A DNA stretch of 64,000 nt from Cucumis sativus (taxonomy: Eukaryota; Streptophyta; Magnoliopsida; Cucurbitales; Cucurbitaceae): positions 3,162,001 through 3,226,000 of the forward strand of contig NC_026656.2 of the NCBI RefSeq assembly GCF_000004075.3, given 5' to 3'. Made by a program: the position numbers and the translations under genes. Shown here in pieces: positions 27,001 through 40,145 of this stretch. Positions within the stretch are counted from its first letter, which is position 1. Each line of letters opens with the position of its first letter. A model generated the notes under the pieces. The model had not been told where the DNA came from and ran no database searches. It was given only the letters and a program-made list of their open reading frames with translations.

Positions 27001-30000
27001 TAGGACTATGATCTTCTACCATGGCATTTTCTAAACCAAGGTTACTGACTTTTTCAGCATGGGGCAGCAGTTATTCAGGACAAGATGTATATTTTTGGAG
27101 GAAACCACAATGGTCGCTATCTTAGTGATCTTCATGTAAGCAAAATATTTTACATGCTTTTGCTGCATTCATGCCATTTTTCATTTCAGCTTTTGGATGA
27201 TTCTGTAAGAAAACTTGGCTTAATTATTTTTTGTCTAATGGAACAATAAAGCAGAAACAAGAAAGTCCTGGTCAGTTTGAGTGATGAGATTTCCTTCTAA
27301 TCTGCACCTGCACCTGTTCTTCTACCTAATTGATCGATTTCTTTACATAGTTATTCTTTTAAACTCCTGCACTCACATGTAGGTTTTGGATCTGAGAAGC
27401 TGGGCTTGGACAAAACTTGAGGCTAAGACCCAGTCTCCGGAATCACCTCCTGAAAAGCTAACTCCCTGTGCTGGTCATTCATTGGTCAGTACACGTATTT
27501 ATTTTTAATTTTTGCAGATGTTTTCTTTTATGTGGTCATATATTTTCTTCCCATTGTGGTTTATTAGTCTATTTGTCTCTGTCATAGTCATACTTCCAAA
27601 CGTGATAGCATTTATTGAAAATGCCGTTGTTTTACTTGATGTTAATATCAACATTGGTATAATGTCAGATTTATAATCTACCTTATTTGACTGTAGATAC
27701 CATGGGAGAACAAACTTTTATCAGTAGCTGGTCATACTAAGGATCCTTCTGATGCTATTCAGGGTACAAATGTCGTGCTTTTGCCATATTATTCACCTTA
27801 GGTTTAGTGGAAAAAGGACTGGTAGATACTTTCAGGGTTGTATTAAGTTATTTGCTGTTTAATTATATATTTAACACTTCACTCTACAAGGGAAATCCAG
27901 TGGAAGAACTCCCAACAATATTTTTATTCTCTCTTGATCTATTAGAGATGATCTTCATCTTTATGGGAAAGCGATAAATACCTCTCTTTTAAGACACATG
28001 TTTTTCCTTTTATCCAGTGAGAGTTTTTGATGTACAAACCTCCACTTGGTCAAACTTGAAGACTTATGGCAAACCACCGGTATGTCCCATTGATCTTTAT
28101 CAGAAAAATAAATTAAAAAAATTATACTGAAGAACTGAATGTGGATACCAGTTCCTGTGTTTCTAAATTATATGGGTTTTTTAAATTGAAGGCTTCCCGA
28201 GGTGGTCAGTCAGTGACTCTTGTTGGTACAAGCGTGGTTATATTTGGAGGGCAAGATGCAAAAAGGACTCTTCTGAACGACTTGCACATTCTTGATCTTG
28301 AAACCATGACCTGGGATGAAATTGATGCAGTGTAAGAAAATTGAAAATATTCCAGCGTACTCCTTTCCACTATGGGGATGTACTTTTATTTAACGTTTCC
28401 ATGTTTGTTGGATGGAAACAGAGAATTGAAGTTATTTATTTAATTTTGAACCATGACAACTGGCAATACTTTGAGAATATAGAGGATTTGGGTTTTTTTT
28501 TTAAAGTTTGATTAGCTCCAACAGAATGAATTATTCCATTCTGCTGTGAGCATCTGTTTATACGATTCTTATTCTTCTGGATTGGTATCTCTTTCTGTAA
28601 TTGGGCTTGGGGCTGTTTTATTCTTGAGCCTTTTTCTTGTATGCCCTTGTTTATCCTTTCATCAATCCCATTGAAAGTTCGGTTTTTATAAACAAAAAAA
28701 AAAAACAAAATTATTATTCCATCATATCTTTGGCTGATTTGTGATGACAATACTGCAGCGGGGCTCCTCCCTCTCCAAGGTCTGATCATGCTGCTGCAGT
28801 CCATGCTGAGCGCTATCTCCTCATCTTTGGTGGGGGTTCACATGCTACTTGCTTCAATGATCTGCATGTTCTTGATTTGCAAGCTGTGAGATTATCATTT
28901 TATACAAGTATTTATTGATGTTATATGGTGAATATTTTAAGTACTAAATATTATATGGTTTGCTGATTCCATAGATGGAATGGTCAAGACCTACCCAACA
29001 AGGTGATATACCAACTCCACGAGCTGGACATGCAGGCGTTACAGTCGGAGAGAATTGGTTCATTGTTGGTGGTGGTGACAACAAGAATGGTATGCACTTG
29101 TATTTTTCTTTTACTTCCTTTTTCACAGTTCCAAAAATCATCCTTGCCGTTTCCAATTGGATAATCTCCTGGCATTAACAAATCTGATAGCAATAGTAGC
29201 TAAGATGGTCCAGGTGGATTTATTAAATGGTATCGGGGTTTCTCCTTTGGAAGTACAGCTTACAAGATTAACAACGCCTCGAAGATGAATGTGGTAGGGG
29301 ATATTGGAGTAAATAATGTACCTTGCTTATAATTAGCACTTCCTAATTATTTTTTATCCAATTAGTAATAGAATTTCCCTTCCTCTCCTAATAAGATGTA
29401 AGTTCATTTTGGAGTTTCACCGTGAAAACATGTTTTATATCTCTAACTGTTAAGATGCAATCAATCAAATATTTACTGCCTTTAGAAAATAAAATTGAAA
29501 AGAAACCATTGCGAGTTCTATTACTAGAGTGTTCAAGAAAATGTACATGTACCTGGATGGGAATACACTCCACTAATTGACGACTTGGCGAGGGAGGGGG
29601 AGTAATCTTCTATAATTGAAGCCATAAAAATGCTTTCAAGTGAATTCTTCAAGGACCAAATAAATGCTTTCCTTTCTCTGAGAATAGATCTCTTCCCTTG
29701 CAGTCACACTGCAAAGGATTTCCAATATTCCAATAATCAAGGTAGCATTTGTTGAGGAGCTTCTTCCCATGTGCCCACCTCCCCTTCTATTGTCGTGAAA
29801 TTTTTTGTTGATACGAAACGATTTTTTTTTTTGTTGATACGAAACGGTTTCATTGATTGAATGAAATAACCAAAGATATCAATGGAACAAAGGGGCCCTA
29901 TTCAAAGGGTATACAAAAAAGTTTTCCAATTAGCAGTGACTATGTATAGCTGGAAGTCTATACACCAAAAAAAAGCAGAATGAACACAGTAAGTTTTAGC

Positions 30001-32549
30001 TCTATCTGAAGATTGCAAATCATCCATGATGTTTGAATAAGATTTTTGGAAGTCTTATCTGTTATCACAAAAAGCTACCATGCTCCACTATCACGCTAAC
30101 TAAGTACTGATCACATCCTCTTGATCTCCTGCAGGGGTCTCCGAAACTGCTGTGCTGAATATGTCTACACTTGTTTGGTCAGTTGTAACATCTGTTCAAG
30201 GGCGTGTTCCTATTGCTAGTGAGGTGCCATTTCTTTTAACCTATTCACCACATGCTCCACCTTCACAAACTAAGGACGTGTCTTAAAGGATAAATCTTTT
30301 AGCTTGAACCATGTAAACTAATAAAGTGCCCACATTTTCTACTATGAGAACGATCAATCAAGATTCTCACCGTCATTTGATCCCTTACAGGGCATTAGTT
30401 TGGTTGTAAGCTCCTATGGTGGTGAAGACATTCTTGTGTCATTTGGAGGATACAATGGACGTTATACCAATGAGGTGAATTACCATATATAGCGTTGCTT
30501 TGTCTGCCGGCTCACCCCTTCAACTCACTCATATATATCTTTTTTTTTAGGTTAATGTTTTGAAACCAAGCCACAAATCAACCTTGCAGTCGAAGATGAT
30601 GGCAACTCCCGTGCCTGACAGTGTTTCAGCTGTGCATAACATCACCAATCCCACCAGGGATGTCGAATCCGAGTTTGAAGGGGCACAAGAAGGAAAAATT
30701 AGGGAAATTGTTATGGACAACATAGAGTCGGATCATTTGGTATGTCTCGATACGTGATGTTTGTAGCTTTCAGTTTTTCATTTTTACAAGGTTGTGCTGT
30801 GAGTATCTGTCATATTGCAACACGCGAAATGTGAAAAAAGCTATTCAATTTTGTACTTGGTCAACTGTACTGTACACAATGCGCTGATTTTTAGGTACAG
30901 GATACTAGGTCAGGGTCAGTTAAAAATTGCTAAATAATTGAGTAAAGGAAATCCTAATTTATATAAATTGTTGGGAAATCAAGAAAAATAGTAACTTCCT
31001 TTTTATCTCCAGGAAACGTGATAGTCTCGACATTTTTCTCATGTTCATCCTGTGATTATATATCATCCTATTACTTGGATCAAGAATCTTATTCTATCTA
31101 AGTTTAGTATGTTAAAAATGACTAACAGTTTTAAACTTCACACAGAAGAATAAAAGTGAGCCAACGAAAGAACTTGTATCAACATTGAAGGCAGAGAAGG
31201 AAGAACTGGAATCATCTCTCAACAAGGAGAAGATACACTCTTTACAACTAAAGCAAGAGCTATCCGATGCTGAGAACCGTAACGATGAGCTATACAAGGT
31301 AATTGCTTTACCCAAAACTTTTTACATTTTGGAAGTGAGCTGAACTACATTGGGATAACTCCAATGGTGCTTCATTGCTTTGAAAATACAACTATTTATT
31401 TTGTATGAGAAACCAAATTTAAAATTTCAATAGAAATGACATACACAAAATCCGACACTGAAAGAGCCAAAAAAACCAAATTAAAACAGAAAATAAAAAG
31501 GCTCCTCCTGAAAATGACCATCTCATGAAGTCGTGAGAGATGATATAGAATCGAAAAGAACTTTCTGTATGGTAAAATACTGACATTTTATTGTAAAATG
31601 TTTAAAAAGGGAAAAAAAAATTGAATCCACAACTCCTTTTGCGAAGAAACTGAATGCTTGATCTTCATGGTTTTATACAGGAGCTGCAATCAGTACGCTT
31701 GCAACTTGTAGCTGAGCAGTCGAGATGTTTCAAACTTGAGGTTTATATTCCTTCATTCTCTTCATTGTTATGTATGCTGTAGCTGAAGCCAGAGGTAAAA
31801 GTACGAGTGTATAAGAGAAAACTGATACAAAACTAATCGAAACTCATTTCATCAACTCGGTTCAGTATACTTGTTGGCTGGATTAGTTTCATAAAATCGA
31901 AAACGGCAAGTTGATCCTTAAACTTCCAATTATAAAAGTTAAATCCTCAAACTAATACAAATGTTTGAATTGGACCCACAAACTTATATCAAGTTAGAGG
32001 ATTCAATTTTATTATTTGAGGGGTCTAATTTCTACAATTATTGCAAGTTTGAGGGACTAATTTTAACCCTTGTATAAGTTTGGGGGTTCAGATTTTACAA
32101 TTGAAAGTTTAAGGATGCAACTACTCTTTTGGATTTTGCACTTTGTCCCATAAAAGATAAAAAGTAATAGGTTCACTTTTGATAAATTTGGTTGGTTCTG
32201 GTCATGAGGAAGGTAGATACAAGAACCCTTGTTCCGAACATGAACCAACATAGGACGTGACAACGCATTGGGTCAAGCATAATACTCGACAATTGAGAAT
32301 CATGTTGCTTTCTATTATAAAAGTACATAAATATCTTAATCATCTTTCTCATTTTTCAACCATCTATATCAGGTGGACGTTGCAGAGTTACGACAGAAGC
32401 TCCAAACGATGGAGACATTACAAAAGGAACTCGACCTTCTACAACGACAAAAGGCAGCATCTGAGGAGGCCTTCAAGGCAAAACAGAAACAAGGGTCAGG
32501 TGGTGTGTGGGGTTGGTTGGCTGGATCCCCTCCTCCAGAAGAAGCCTGA
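24050..32549 (+). CDS. ACBP4: Acyl-CoA-binding protein with kelch repeats, ACBP4/5 type
   Basis: Eighteen coding exons, all in phase: 24050-24214, 24875-24945, 25815-25878, 25962-26039, 26779-26973, 27058-27135, 27383-27484, 27697-27763, 28018-28079, 28192-28331, 28759-28885, 28975-29089, 30135-30223, 30391-30474, 30551-30739, 31146-31298, 31681-31740, 32373-32549 (TGA); 671 residues, the usual ACBP4 length. The acyl-CoA-binding domain is at about 12-105 (YPDRFYAAASYAGF, LYGLYQQATVGRC, KSKWKSWDGLGNM). Kelch blades follow from about 190 (KMYIFGGNHNGRYLSDLHVL, VVIFGGQDAKRTLLNDLHIL, YLLIFGGGSHATCFNDLHVL). A coiled coil covers roughly 540-650, and the end is GGVWGWLAGSPPPEEA. Family members are cytosolic, bind long-chain acyl-CoA esters, and use the kelch part to bind partners such as ERF factors. 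Introns carry a small inverted-repeat element and two LINE-like tails. Confidence 0.95.
28540..28712 (+). mobile_element. LINE-like retroposon 3' tail in ACBP4 intron 10
   Basis: Plus-strand sequence with TTGGGCTTGGGGCTG, then TTGTATGCCCTTGTTTATC, then CTTTCATCAATCCCATTGAA and a run of twelve A at the end. It shares block order with the tails at 16524-16690 and 29800-29990. It lies about 45 bases before exon 11, so it is close to the acceptor of that intron. Confidence 0.5.
29800..29990 (-). mobile_element. LINE-like retroposon 3' tail in ACBP4 intron 12
   Basis: The minus strand reads TTTCATTCAATCAATGAAAC, CGTTTCGTATCAAC and an A-rich tail. The piece GTTGATACGAAACG occurs twice around the T run (29807-29820 and 29833-29846, plus strand). 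This could be a target-site duplication or a tandem copy of the tail. No coding part is visible. Confidence 0.45.
31911..32120. mobile_element. Short inverted-repeat MITE in ACBP4 intron 17
   Basis: About 210 bp whose ends are inverted copies: the left arm (31911-31938) contains ATCCTTAAACTTCCAATTA and the right arm (32093-32120), reverse-complemented, contains ATCCTTAAACTTTCAATTG. Inner blocks (cctcaaact / agtttgaggg) are also inverted. It has no coding capacity. No clear target duplication was found. Confidence 0.5.
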
Positions 32550-34320
32550 TTTTTTTCAACCTCTCATTGGTTAGTGACCATTAATTAGCTTACAATTGTT
32601 ACAATTTTTCCTTCATTTACATTTGGTCATCCTCATCTCCACATAGTAATTTTTCTTCATCTCATAATAAGATTGTTAGTCTTTTTTACTCTTCTTTTCT
32701 TTTTTGTTCCTTTTTCATTAGGGAACTCAAATGAATGTGTTATAATATAACTGCCGTGTATTTTCTTTTGTTGTCATTTTTTTTTTTAAAAAAAGAGGTT
32801 TTGTATTAGAGGTGAATATAATATATAGCTACAATGATAATGAGAGGCATACACATTTTTCATTGTTTATTCTCTTTTGAGAATGATTTTACTATTAAGT
32901 GAGTTGAATGGATGTTCGTTCCTTCAGCAATGTTATTTCATGTGGAAGTTTAAATGTACTCTCTATTATTATTATTTCTTTTGGCTTTTAGCACTTTAAC
33001 TATATTATAGAATTTTGGTGGTTTTTATTATAAATGTCTTAGGAAAGACACTCGTGTTCAATCTCATATCACCAATTACTTAATAATTAATTTTTTACAA
33101 GATTTTTTTGACATTTAAATGTTGCAAGGTAAGTGTCGGTAGACTGGTTTGGTCATTATATATAAAAATAAATAAATAAAACTATCTAGAGAGGTTAATT
33201 TAATTTTTGAATTTTCATCACTCATTAGTTTCGATAACTTGTGTCAAATATAGATTAAACTTGGGTGATCACTATTTTTTTTTTAATTTGAGAGGAAAAA
33301 ACCCTTTATTTTTATTATACCAATTGCAAAGATAGGTCATCAAACTTTTAATGTCTAAAAAAAAATGTCGTATCAATTATCATTTAGTTAATATCACAAT
33401 AACGATGAAACCCTACATTGTATATGCATGAATTACAATCTTTGTCAACTCTACAAATTGGACACAAAATTGAAACGTTTGTAGCAATACACAATGTGTA
33501 CAATTCAATTTGTTTCCCTTCCCTTTGGTAGGTTGCCTTTCTACCCTATAACTTGCAATCTCTCTTGCTTAGGCATCAAAATTTAAAAAGATCATAAAGT
33601 AATCTTAATTTCAAAAATTTAAAAAGATCACGAAGTAATCTTAATTTGTTTATTTGAAGTAGTATGACTTAAGCAACTATATTATTTGACATGTCGTGCA
33701 TTAAAACCATTTCTTAGAGTAACGATTAAAATAAACGAATTTTGTGTGTATACTCAATCGTAATTCAATTGTTCAATCATTATTTTTAATAAATACAAGA
33801 TCGAAACTTCTAGTGAATAAAAAGTTGAACAAAAGCTATCGATCTTTACAAGTTCTAAATCTAAATATTAATAATAAGATTTCAAACTCTTCAAATAGAA
33901 AAAATAATTTAGCTATTAACTTAGAATGATTTTCTTAAAATCTTCTTAAATTAAAATGTATAATCAAATACTAGCAATATTCAAACGTTGATATTCATTT
34001 TACTTAAATTAGGCTAAAAATACTTATAGAAAACTATATATCACAAATCTAACCAAATATCACTCTCTATATATGATTAATTTTTGTATATAGACAACAA
34101 ATTTTGATTTTTATATTTGAAAATATGTCAAAGTATATATATATAGAATATAGTTTTTTTCTTATACATATAAATTAATAATATTGAAGAAGTAGTATAT
34201 GACGTGGCTACGGAAGAAGGATAGAACTTAGAAGGGCGCTCGTGATCTCGTCGTTTACTCAAAATAAAATCCCTCAACAAATATATTCACTCAAAAATTG
34301 AGTCCCAAAATTTTTCATTC
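32550..34320. other. ACBP4 3' UTR and AT-rich spacer
   Basis: ACBP4 3' UTR material likely runs to about 32750. Beyond it I see only AT-rich sequence with long A or T runs. Nothing coding or RNA-like is supported. Confidence 0.5.
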
Positions 34321-34372
34321 CCATTCCTTTTTTTTTTTTTTTTTTCTTACCGCCTAAACACAAAACTTTTTC

Positions 34373-34531
34373 TAGGGTTTTAGATTTGCTCCAAAATCCA
34401 GCAGTTTCTCAGCTTTCTTCATCAAGATTCATCTCTGTTTCATCACATTTCTCACTCCATTCATCTTTTTCTCCATCTCTACATGCTGTTTTTGTAGGGT
34501 TTATGACATGATTTCGCTTCAGTTCAGATGA
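34373..34531 (+). promoter_or_regulatory. PWWP-gene leader with two telo-boxes and three minimal uORFs
   Basis: TAGGGTTT occurs at 34373-34380 and 34495-34502. Three upstream ATGs open tiny frames: 34483-34497 (MLFL), 34503-34511 (MT) and 34508-34531 (MISLQFR). The stop TGA of the last one (34529-34531) overlaps the main ATG (34528-34530) as ATGA. This arrangement can dampen translation or demand reinitiation. The leader is assumed to be unspliced here. Confidence 0.45.
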
Positions 34532-37500
34532 TATCGGTGATGAACAACGATTTTGAATTCGAGAAAAAACCAGATGCCCTCGAAGTGTCACATGCGGAGG
34601 ATACAGTTCTTGACCATGCCGATGACAGTTCGAATCACAACCGGAAAGTTTCTGATTCGGGTGTTGTTAACGAAGCTAGGGTTTCTTTGATGGAGATGGA
34701 TCCTGGAGCTCCGGGTAGTGAGTTTGATGCGAAGATGTTGGGGAATGGTAGATCTGCAGAGTTTAGGGTTTTCCCGTCCGAGGAGGTGAGGTTTTTGGTT
34801 AGTTCGGATGGCGAAGGTGGAGGAGGTGCAGATATGGATTTGAAGTTCTCGGACTCTCTTGTTGATGTTAAAATATCAAAAACTGATAGATTTGATGGTT
34901 CGGTTGGTGATTTAGATGCAGAGAATGATCGAAAGGGTAATTTGTCTCAGTATAAGTGTTTAATGTCTGAGTTTGATGATTATGTTGCGAATGAGAGTAG
35001 TGGTGCAATGGTTGCGGCGGCAACTTCGAGGGCGATGAGCTATGGGTTTGAGGTTGGGGATATGGTGTGGGGAAAGGTCAAGTCTCATCCGTGGTGGCCC
35101 GGGCACATTTTTAACGATGCTTTGGCTTCTCCTTCTGTGCGTCGTACGAGGAGGGAGGGATATGTTTTGGTTGCATTTTTTGGTGATAGTAGTTATGGGT
35201 GGTTTGACCCTGCTGAGCTAATACCCTTCGAGCCTAACTATTATGAGAAATCTAGGCAGACAACTTCTAGGACCTTTCTGAAGGCTGTGGAAGAGGCAGT
35301 TGACGAGGCGAGTCGGAGACGGGGTCTTGGTCTGGCCTGCAAGTGTAGGAATCGTTACAATTTTCGCCCCACAAACGTTGATGGGTACTTCGCTGTTGAT
35401 GTTCCAGATTTTGAGGCTGGAGGTATTTACTCGTGGAATCAGATTAGGAGGTCGAGGGATAGTTTTAAACCTGGTGAAACTCTCTCGTTTATCAAGCAAC
35501 TGGCATTGACTCCCCGAGGTGGTGATCATAGAAGCATTAACTTTTTGAACAATAAAGCTACAGTCTTTGCTTATCGAAGATTGGTCTATGAAGAGTTCGA
35601 TGAAACATATGCTCAAGCATTTGGTGTGCCATCTGGGCCAGGACGTCCCCCTCGCAATTCTGTAGCTTCATTGGATCAGCATAGACAACCAGCTCGAGGT
35701 ACTTAGTTACAGGATTCGTAGGTTCTTAGTTGTTTCAATGCCTCACATCCCCTTTCCCTGTCATTACGAGTCCTACTACCTTCCCCTCCCAACAACAGAA
35801 ATAAATAGGTTTCAGCTTGACTTGGTTTTATAGTGGATTGGAAGAAATTATGTTACTTTTTTCAGGCATGTGGAGATTAATGGAGTTTTGTGCTTATCAT
35901 GGTTTCTTGATTTATGTTCCCCGCTATATTCTGTTCTAGTGTTTGAAATCCAATCTGTGCGCATACAATTATTCATGGGAATGATAATCATTCTACAGAT
36001 CTTGGCTTGTTCGAACACCCAAGGAACTGTTGAGAAATTAACGCTTGGAAGCTTGGTTTTACATTTTTGTCGATTGTGTACTCAAGACTGTAACTGACAT
36101 TTATTTATTAATAGATAATAGATGGGGATCTTTCTAAAATTCAGCACCATCACTTTATGCAATGTTTCATTTGAACTCTGAATGCATGCCATTTATTTGA
36201 AATTTCTTACGCAATCAACTTGTTGTCGTAAACGAGCTTCAGAAATGAGCAAACTGGTCCACTTAATGTTCCTATATTTGGAAACTTCCAGTTTCTGCAG
36301 TTGTGAACTCCAATCCAAACTTAAATTTGCTAATGCATCTTGCTCTGTATTGATTACGGCAGTTTCTCCCCTTTTCTCCCATATTGAGGATCATTGGAAA
36401 ACTATGTCAGAGACATTTTCTGTTCATTTAGCATTTATATTGTGATTGATACTTGTCTTTGTGTCATTAACATCTGTTATGGTTTATTATAACATGGATG
36501 TCCTTAACATTTGTCTCCTATCAAATTATTTATATGCTTGAATTTTGTTCTATTCAATTGGCCAATGCAATGAATCTTTGGATATATTGATTTAATACCA
36601 ATTTTATGTTCCTTTCTCGCTGTTTGAATAAAGAATTAGCTTGCATTAACTTTCTCGACTTAGTTTTGAAGTTCATCCACATTCTCTTTTATTGGTTAAG
36701 CTGCAATTTTCAATCAGAACCGTAAATCTCTTCTTTCACCTGTATTAATTATCTGTGAACTAGGAAATATCAAATATTTTATCTTTTTCTTGGTTCTGAT
36801 GGATTTAAATTTCAACAGCTCCTTTGAGCGGCCCCCTAGTGATTGCAGAAGCCTTGGGTGGTGGGAAGAGTGGAGTAAAGCCTATGAAGTTAAAGGACCA
36901 ATCTAAGAAAGACAGGTATCTTCTCAAACGCCGAGATGAACCAAGTCACTTGAAAGTTTTTGCAGCTAATCAAGAGCAGGAAACTTCTACTGTTCCCTTA
37001 TCTCTTGTTGCTGCGGAGTCCACTGAAACTGGGGGCGCTGGGGATTATGTTCTCTTGAAGAGGACTCCAACTATACTCCCAAAAAGTGAACACGCTGGAT
37101 TTGTTGGGACGGATACTGAAACTTCTAGTTTGAGTATACCTAAAAATGAAGCTGAGATTGGTCAGATGGCTGTGGGCACTGATCTTGTGAGCCAAGGGCA
37201 ATCTATGAGCATTGAGGCATCTTCTGATAAGGAAATGATTCCTCTTGAGGAACCGAAAGAGACAATAGCACCTAATGAAGTTATCAGTTCTAGAAGCCAT
37301 ATCTCCCCTGATATGGCAAGTGAGAGGGATTCTCCCAGTGTGTTGGGGGAGGATAGTGACCCTCGTTTTGATCGAACAGATGCTTTAGGTGACCCATTGT
37401 GCGACCAAGCAGATGCAGGGACAGAAAATATTTCAAAATCCTCTGAAACTCCTCAACAACCCCAGCTTAGTAACACAGTTTATCTTCAAGGTGACCATGA

Positions 37501-39331
37501 ATTGGACAGAAATTTGGATAACCGTGTTGACCTCGAACCTACATCAGCTGGCACAAAGTTTTCTGATGGAGATAGTTCAGTTGGGGGAGTCATGAAACCA
37601 AAGGTTCTAAAACGGCCAGCAGAAGACATGAACTCCTCTGGATCTCCATTCATGGGGGAGAAAAAGAAAAAGAAAAAGAAGCGAGTCAATGGTGCAGAAA
37701 TGGGTTCTGACCAAACACAGAAACAGTTGGCCAAAAAGAAGGTTAGGAGATTAGTTGGAAACGCTGTAGAAAAATCTGATCAGATTGGCTTGAGTTCGAG
37801 AGAGGATTTTCGACTGGAACATCAGAAAAAGAGCAATGCGTCAACAAATAATTCCGTCTCAGCTGGCGTCGTGTTTGGCCGAGGGAGCGACGAATTCGAT
37901 GTGCCCCAACTGTTAAATGATTTGCAAGCCTTTGCTCTTGATCCTTTCCATGGGGTTGAAAGGAATTGCCATGTAATTGTTCACAAGTTCTTCCTGCGGT
38001 TTCGGTCACTTGTTTATCAGAAAAGTTTGGGTTCATCGCCACCACGTGAAGCTGAATCCCCTGAACTTCGTGCATTGAAATCTTCAGATGCTAGCTTTGG
38101 AACCGATAATTTAAGCGAAAATATTAGAGATTTATCATCCTCAAACTCAGTTAAACCCTTGCGTAGACGTGATGATCCCACAAAAACGGGGCGGAAACGG
38201 GTCCCATCCGACCGTCTAGAGGAAATTGCATCAAAGAAATTAAAGAAAATGGGTGATTTGAAATTGTTGGCGTCAGAAAGAAAAGCAACTCAGAAACTTG
38301 CTGATGGCCAGAAACGAGAATCCAGAGATTCCGTTGCAGTACCGACGGCAGTGAAGATGGTCAAGCGAGATTATATGAAGAAGCCGGAGCCTCCATCAGC
38401 AAGGAAAGTTGATCCAACCATGCTAGTTATGAAGTTTCCTCCTGAAACATCACTTCCATCTCTCAATGAGTTAAAGGCAAGGTTTGGTCGATTTGGGCCG
38501 ATTGACCAGTCAGGTCTTCGTATCTTCTGGAAATCATCAACATGCCGTGTTGTTTTCCTTTACAAACCAGACGCTCAGGCAGCATACAAGTATGCAATGG
38601 GGAACAAGTCCTTATTTGGGAATGTCAATGTGAAATACCAACTTCGAGAAGTTGGAGCTCCTGCAACTGAAGTACCCGATTCCGAGAAGCCCAGTGCAAC
38701 AGCAGACGACAATCCTATTGAAACCCCAAGGATGAAGGATCCATTGGTCTTATCAGGACGAGCGTCGACACCTGTGGTACATCAACCACCTCTTGCACCA
38801 CTCCCAGCAGTTCAGCTCAAGTCATGCCTTAAGAAGGCAACAGGTGATGAACCCGGTGTACCGAGTGTGGGGACGGGAGGCACCAGCAGCAGCAAAGGAA
38901 CGACACGAGTGAAATTCATGTTGGGCGGGGAAGAAAGTAATAGAAACAACATCAATGCAAATTTTGCAGATGGTGGAACATCTTCTTCTGTTGCAATGGA
39001 TTTTAATAGTAACTTCTTTCAAAAGGTCGTTTCTACAACTCCACTCCCAATTCCTCCTCCCCAATTCACTAAACCTTCTCATAGCATTACTACTACAAAT
39101 ATTATGCAACAACACTCGGAAATCCCGCAACCTAGAAATACACTTAACCATCACCATCACTACCACCACACACCCGCCGTTGCACTGCCACCCGTGCCCC
39201 AAAACCCACCACCCGTTGCCTCTCCGACCACCGACATATCCCAGCAGCTGCTGAGCCTTTTAACAAGGTGCAGCGATGTAGTCACCAATGTGACTGGCTT
39301 GTTAGGCTATGCGCCTTACCACCCTCTTTGA
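34528..39331 (+). CDS. PDP1: PWWP-domain protein with RRM-like segment, PDP1 type
   Basis: Two exons, 34528-35698 and 36819-39331 (TGA), join in phase (PARG-A-PLSGP) to give 1227 residues. An acidic N-terminus precedes a PWWP domain at about 172-240 (FEVGDMVWGKVKSHPWWPGH, then VLVAFFGDSSYGWFDPAELI). PWWP domains bind methylated histone tails and DNA. A long low-complexity middle has a polylysine run encoded at 37661-37682. Near residues 920-1005 lies an RRM-like segment (LVMKFPPETSLPSLNELKAR, FGRFGPIDQSGLRIFW). The C-terminus is Pro/His-rich and ends DVVTNVTGLLGYAPYHPL. In Arabidopsis, PDP proteins act with FVE/MSI5 in nuclear chromatin complexes that affect FLC and flowering; that role is by family. 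A second in-frame ATG follows four codons later. It could equally be named for a close paralogue. Confidence 0.88.
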
Positions 39332-39959
39332 CAAAGAACAAAATCTGCACCACTTTTGTTGAAAAAATTACGTAGCCCAATGGTTAAAACTTCCACAACA
39401 AACCAAAATGGGAAAAAAGAGGAGACATAAGAGTGTGGTCCGGTTGCGACCGAGGCCCGTTCGAGAGGGTGAGAGTTGAATACATAACTACTTCGAAGAG
39501 AAAAAAAAGAATCAAAATGGGTATGTGGGTGTTTATGATGTCATTGGCAATGGAAGAAAAAGAAAGGGAGAGGGGCAGTTTTGGCATTCCAAGTGGGGGC
39601 TTAAAATTGTTCAAAGATGGGATTTTGATGTTGATGCCATAAGTGTACTGATATTGAATATTGATGGTATATTGATCATATTGCTCAATTGCTTTCTTTT
39701 ATTTTCTTTATTTTCCTTCAAAATTTCTCATTGTACATTGTTGATTATGGAGAAGTGGACCATAAGTCCTTATATACTCTTTGATTAAAGAGTGACTGCT
39801 CTCTCTCTCCCTCTCTATTTTTATTTTTGTGTTGGACTTTTATCGTGAGAAAATTTGCTTATTTTTTCCTTTTAATCTTTTCTTCAAAATAATATCACCA
39901 TTTTTCTTGGTTGGTATAGTTCTCTTTTTTTAATTGCAAATTTAGTATCTTATAGAAAA

Positions 39960-40145
39960 GTATAATTTAGTCTCTATAGCTCTATAAAATGTTCAATGTT
40001 CTATATCGATATCAATAAATTTTTATCGGTGTTTATCAGTGTAATTAATGGACATCAATAGACTTTTATTCGCGTTTGTCACCAATAGACATCGATAGAA
40101 GTCAATCAAGGTCTATCATTTATAAATTTATAAATTTTGTTTTAT
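39960..40145. repeat. Short copy of the dispersed 'ctatca' repeat family
   Basis: Blocks such as tatcgatatcaata, tatcggtgtttatcagtg, catcgatagaagtc and ggtctatca occur in close succession in both orientations. They resemble the larger block at 22400-23640. Confidence 0.45.

Noticed and set aside
39433-39788. Plus-strand frames after the PWWP gene
   Set aside because: They lie directly after its stop codon in likely 3' UTR and are low-complexity.
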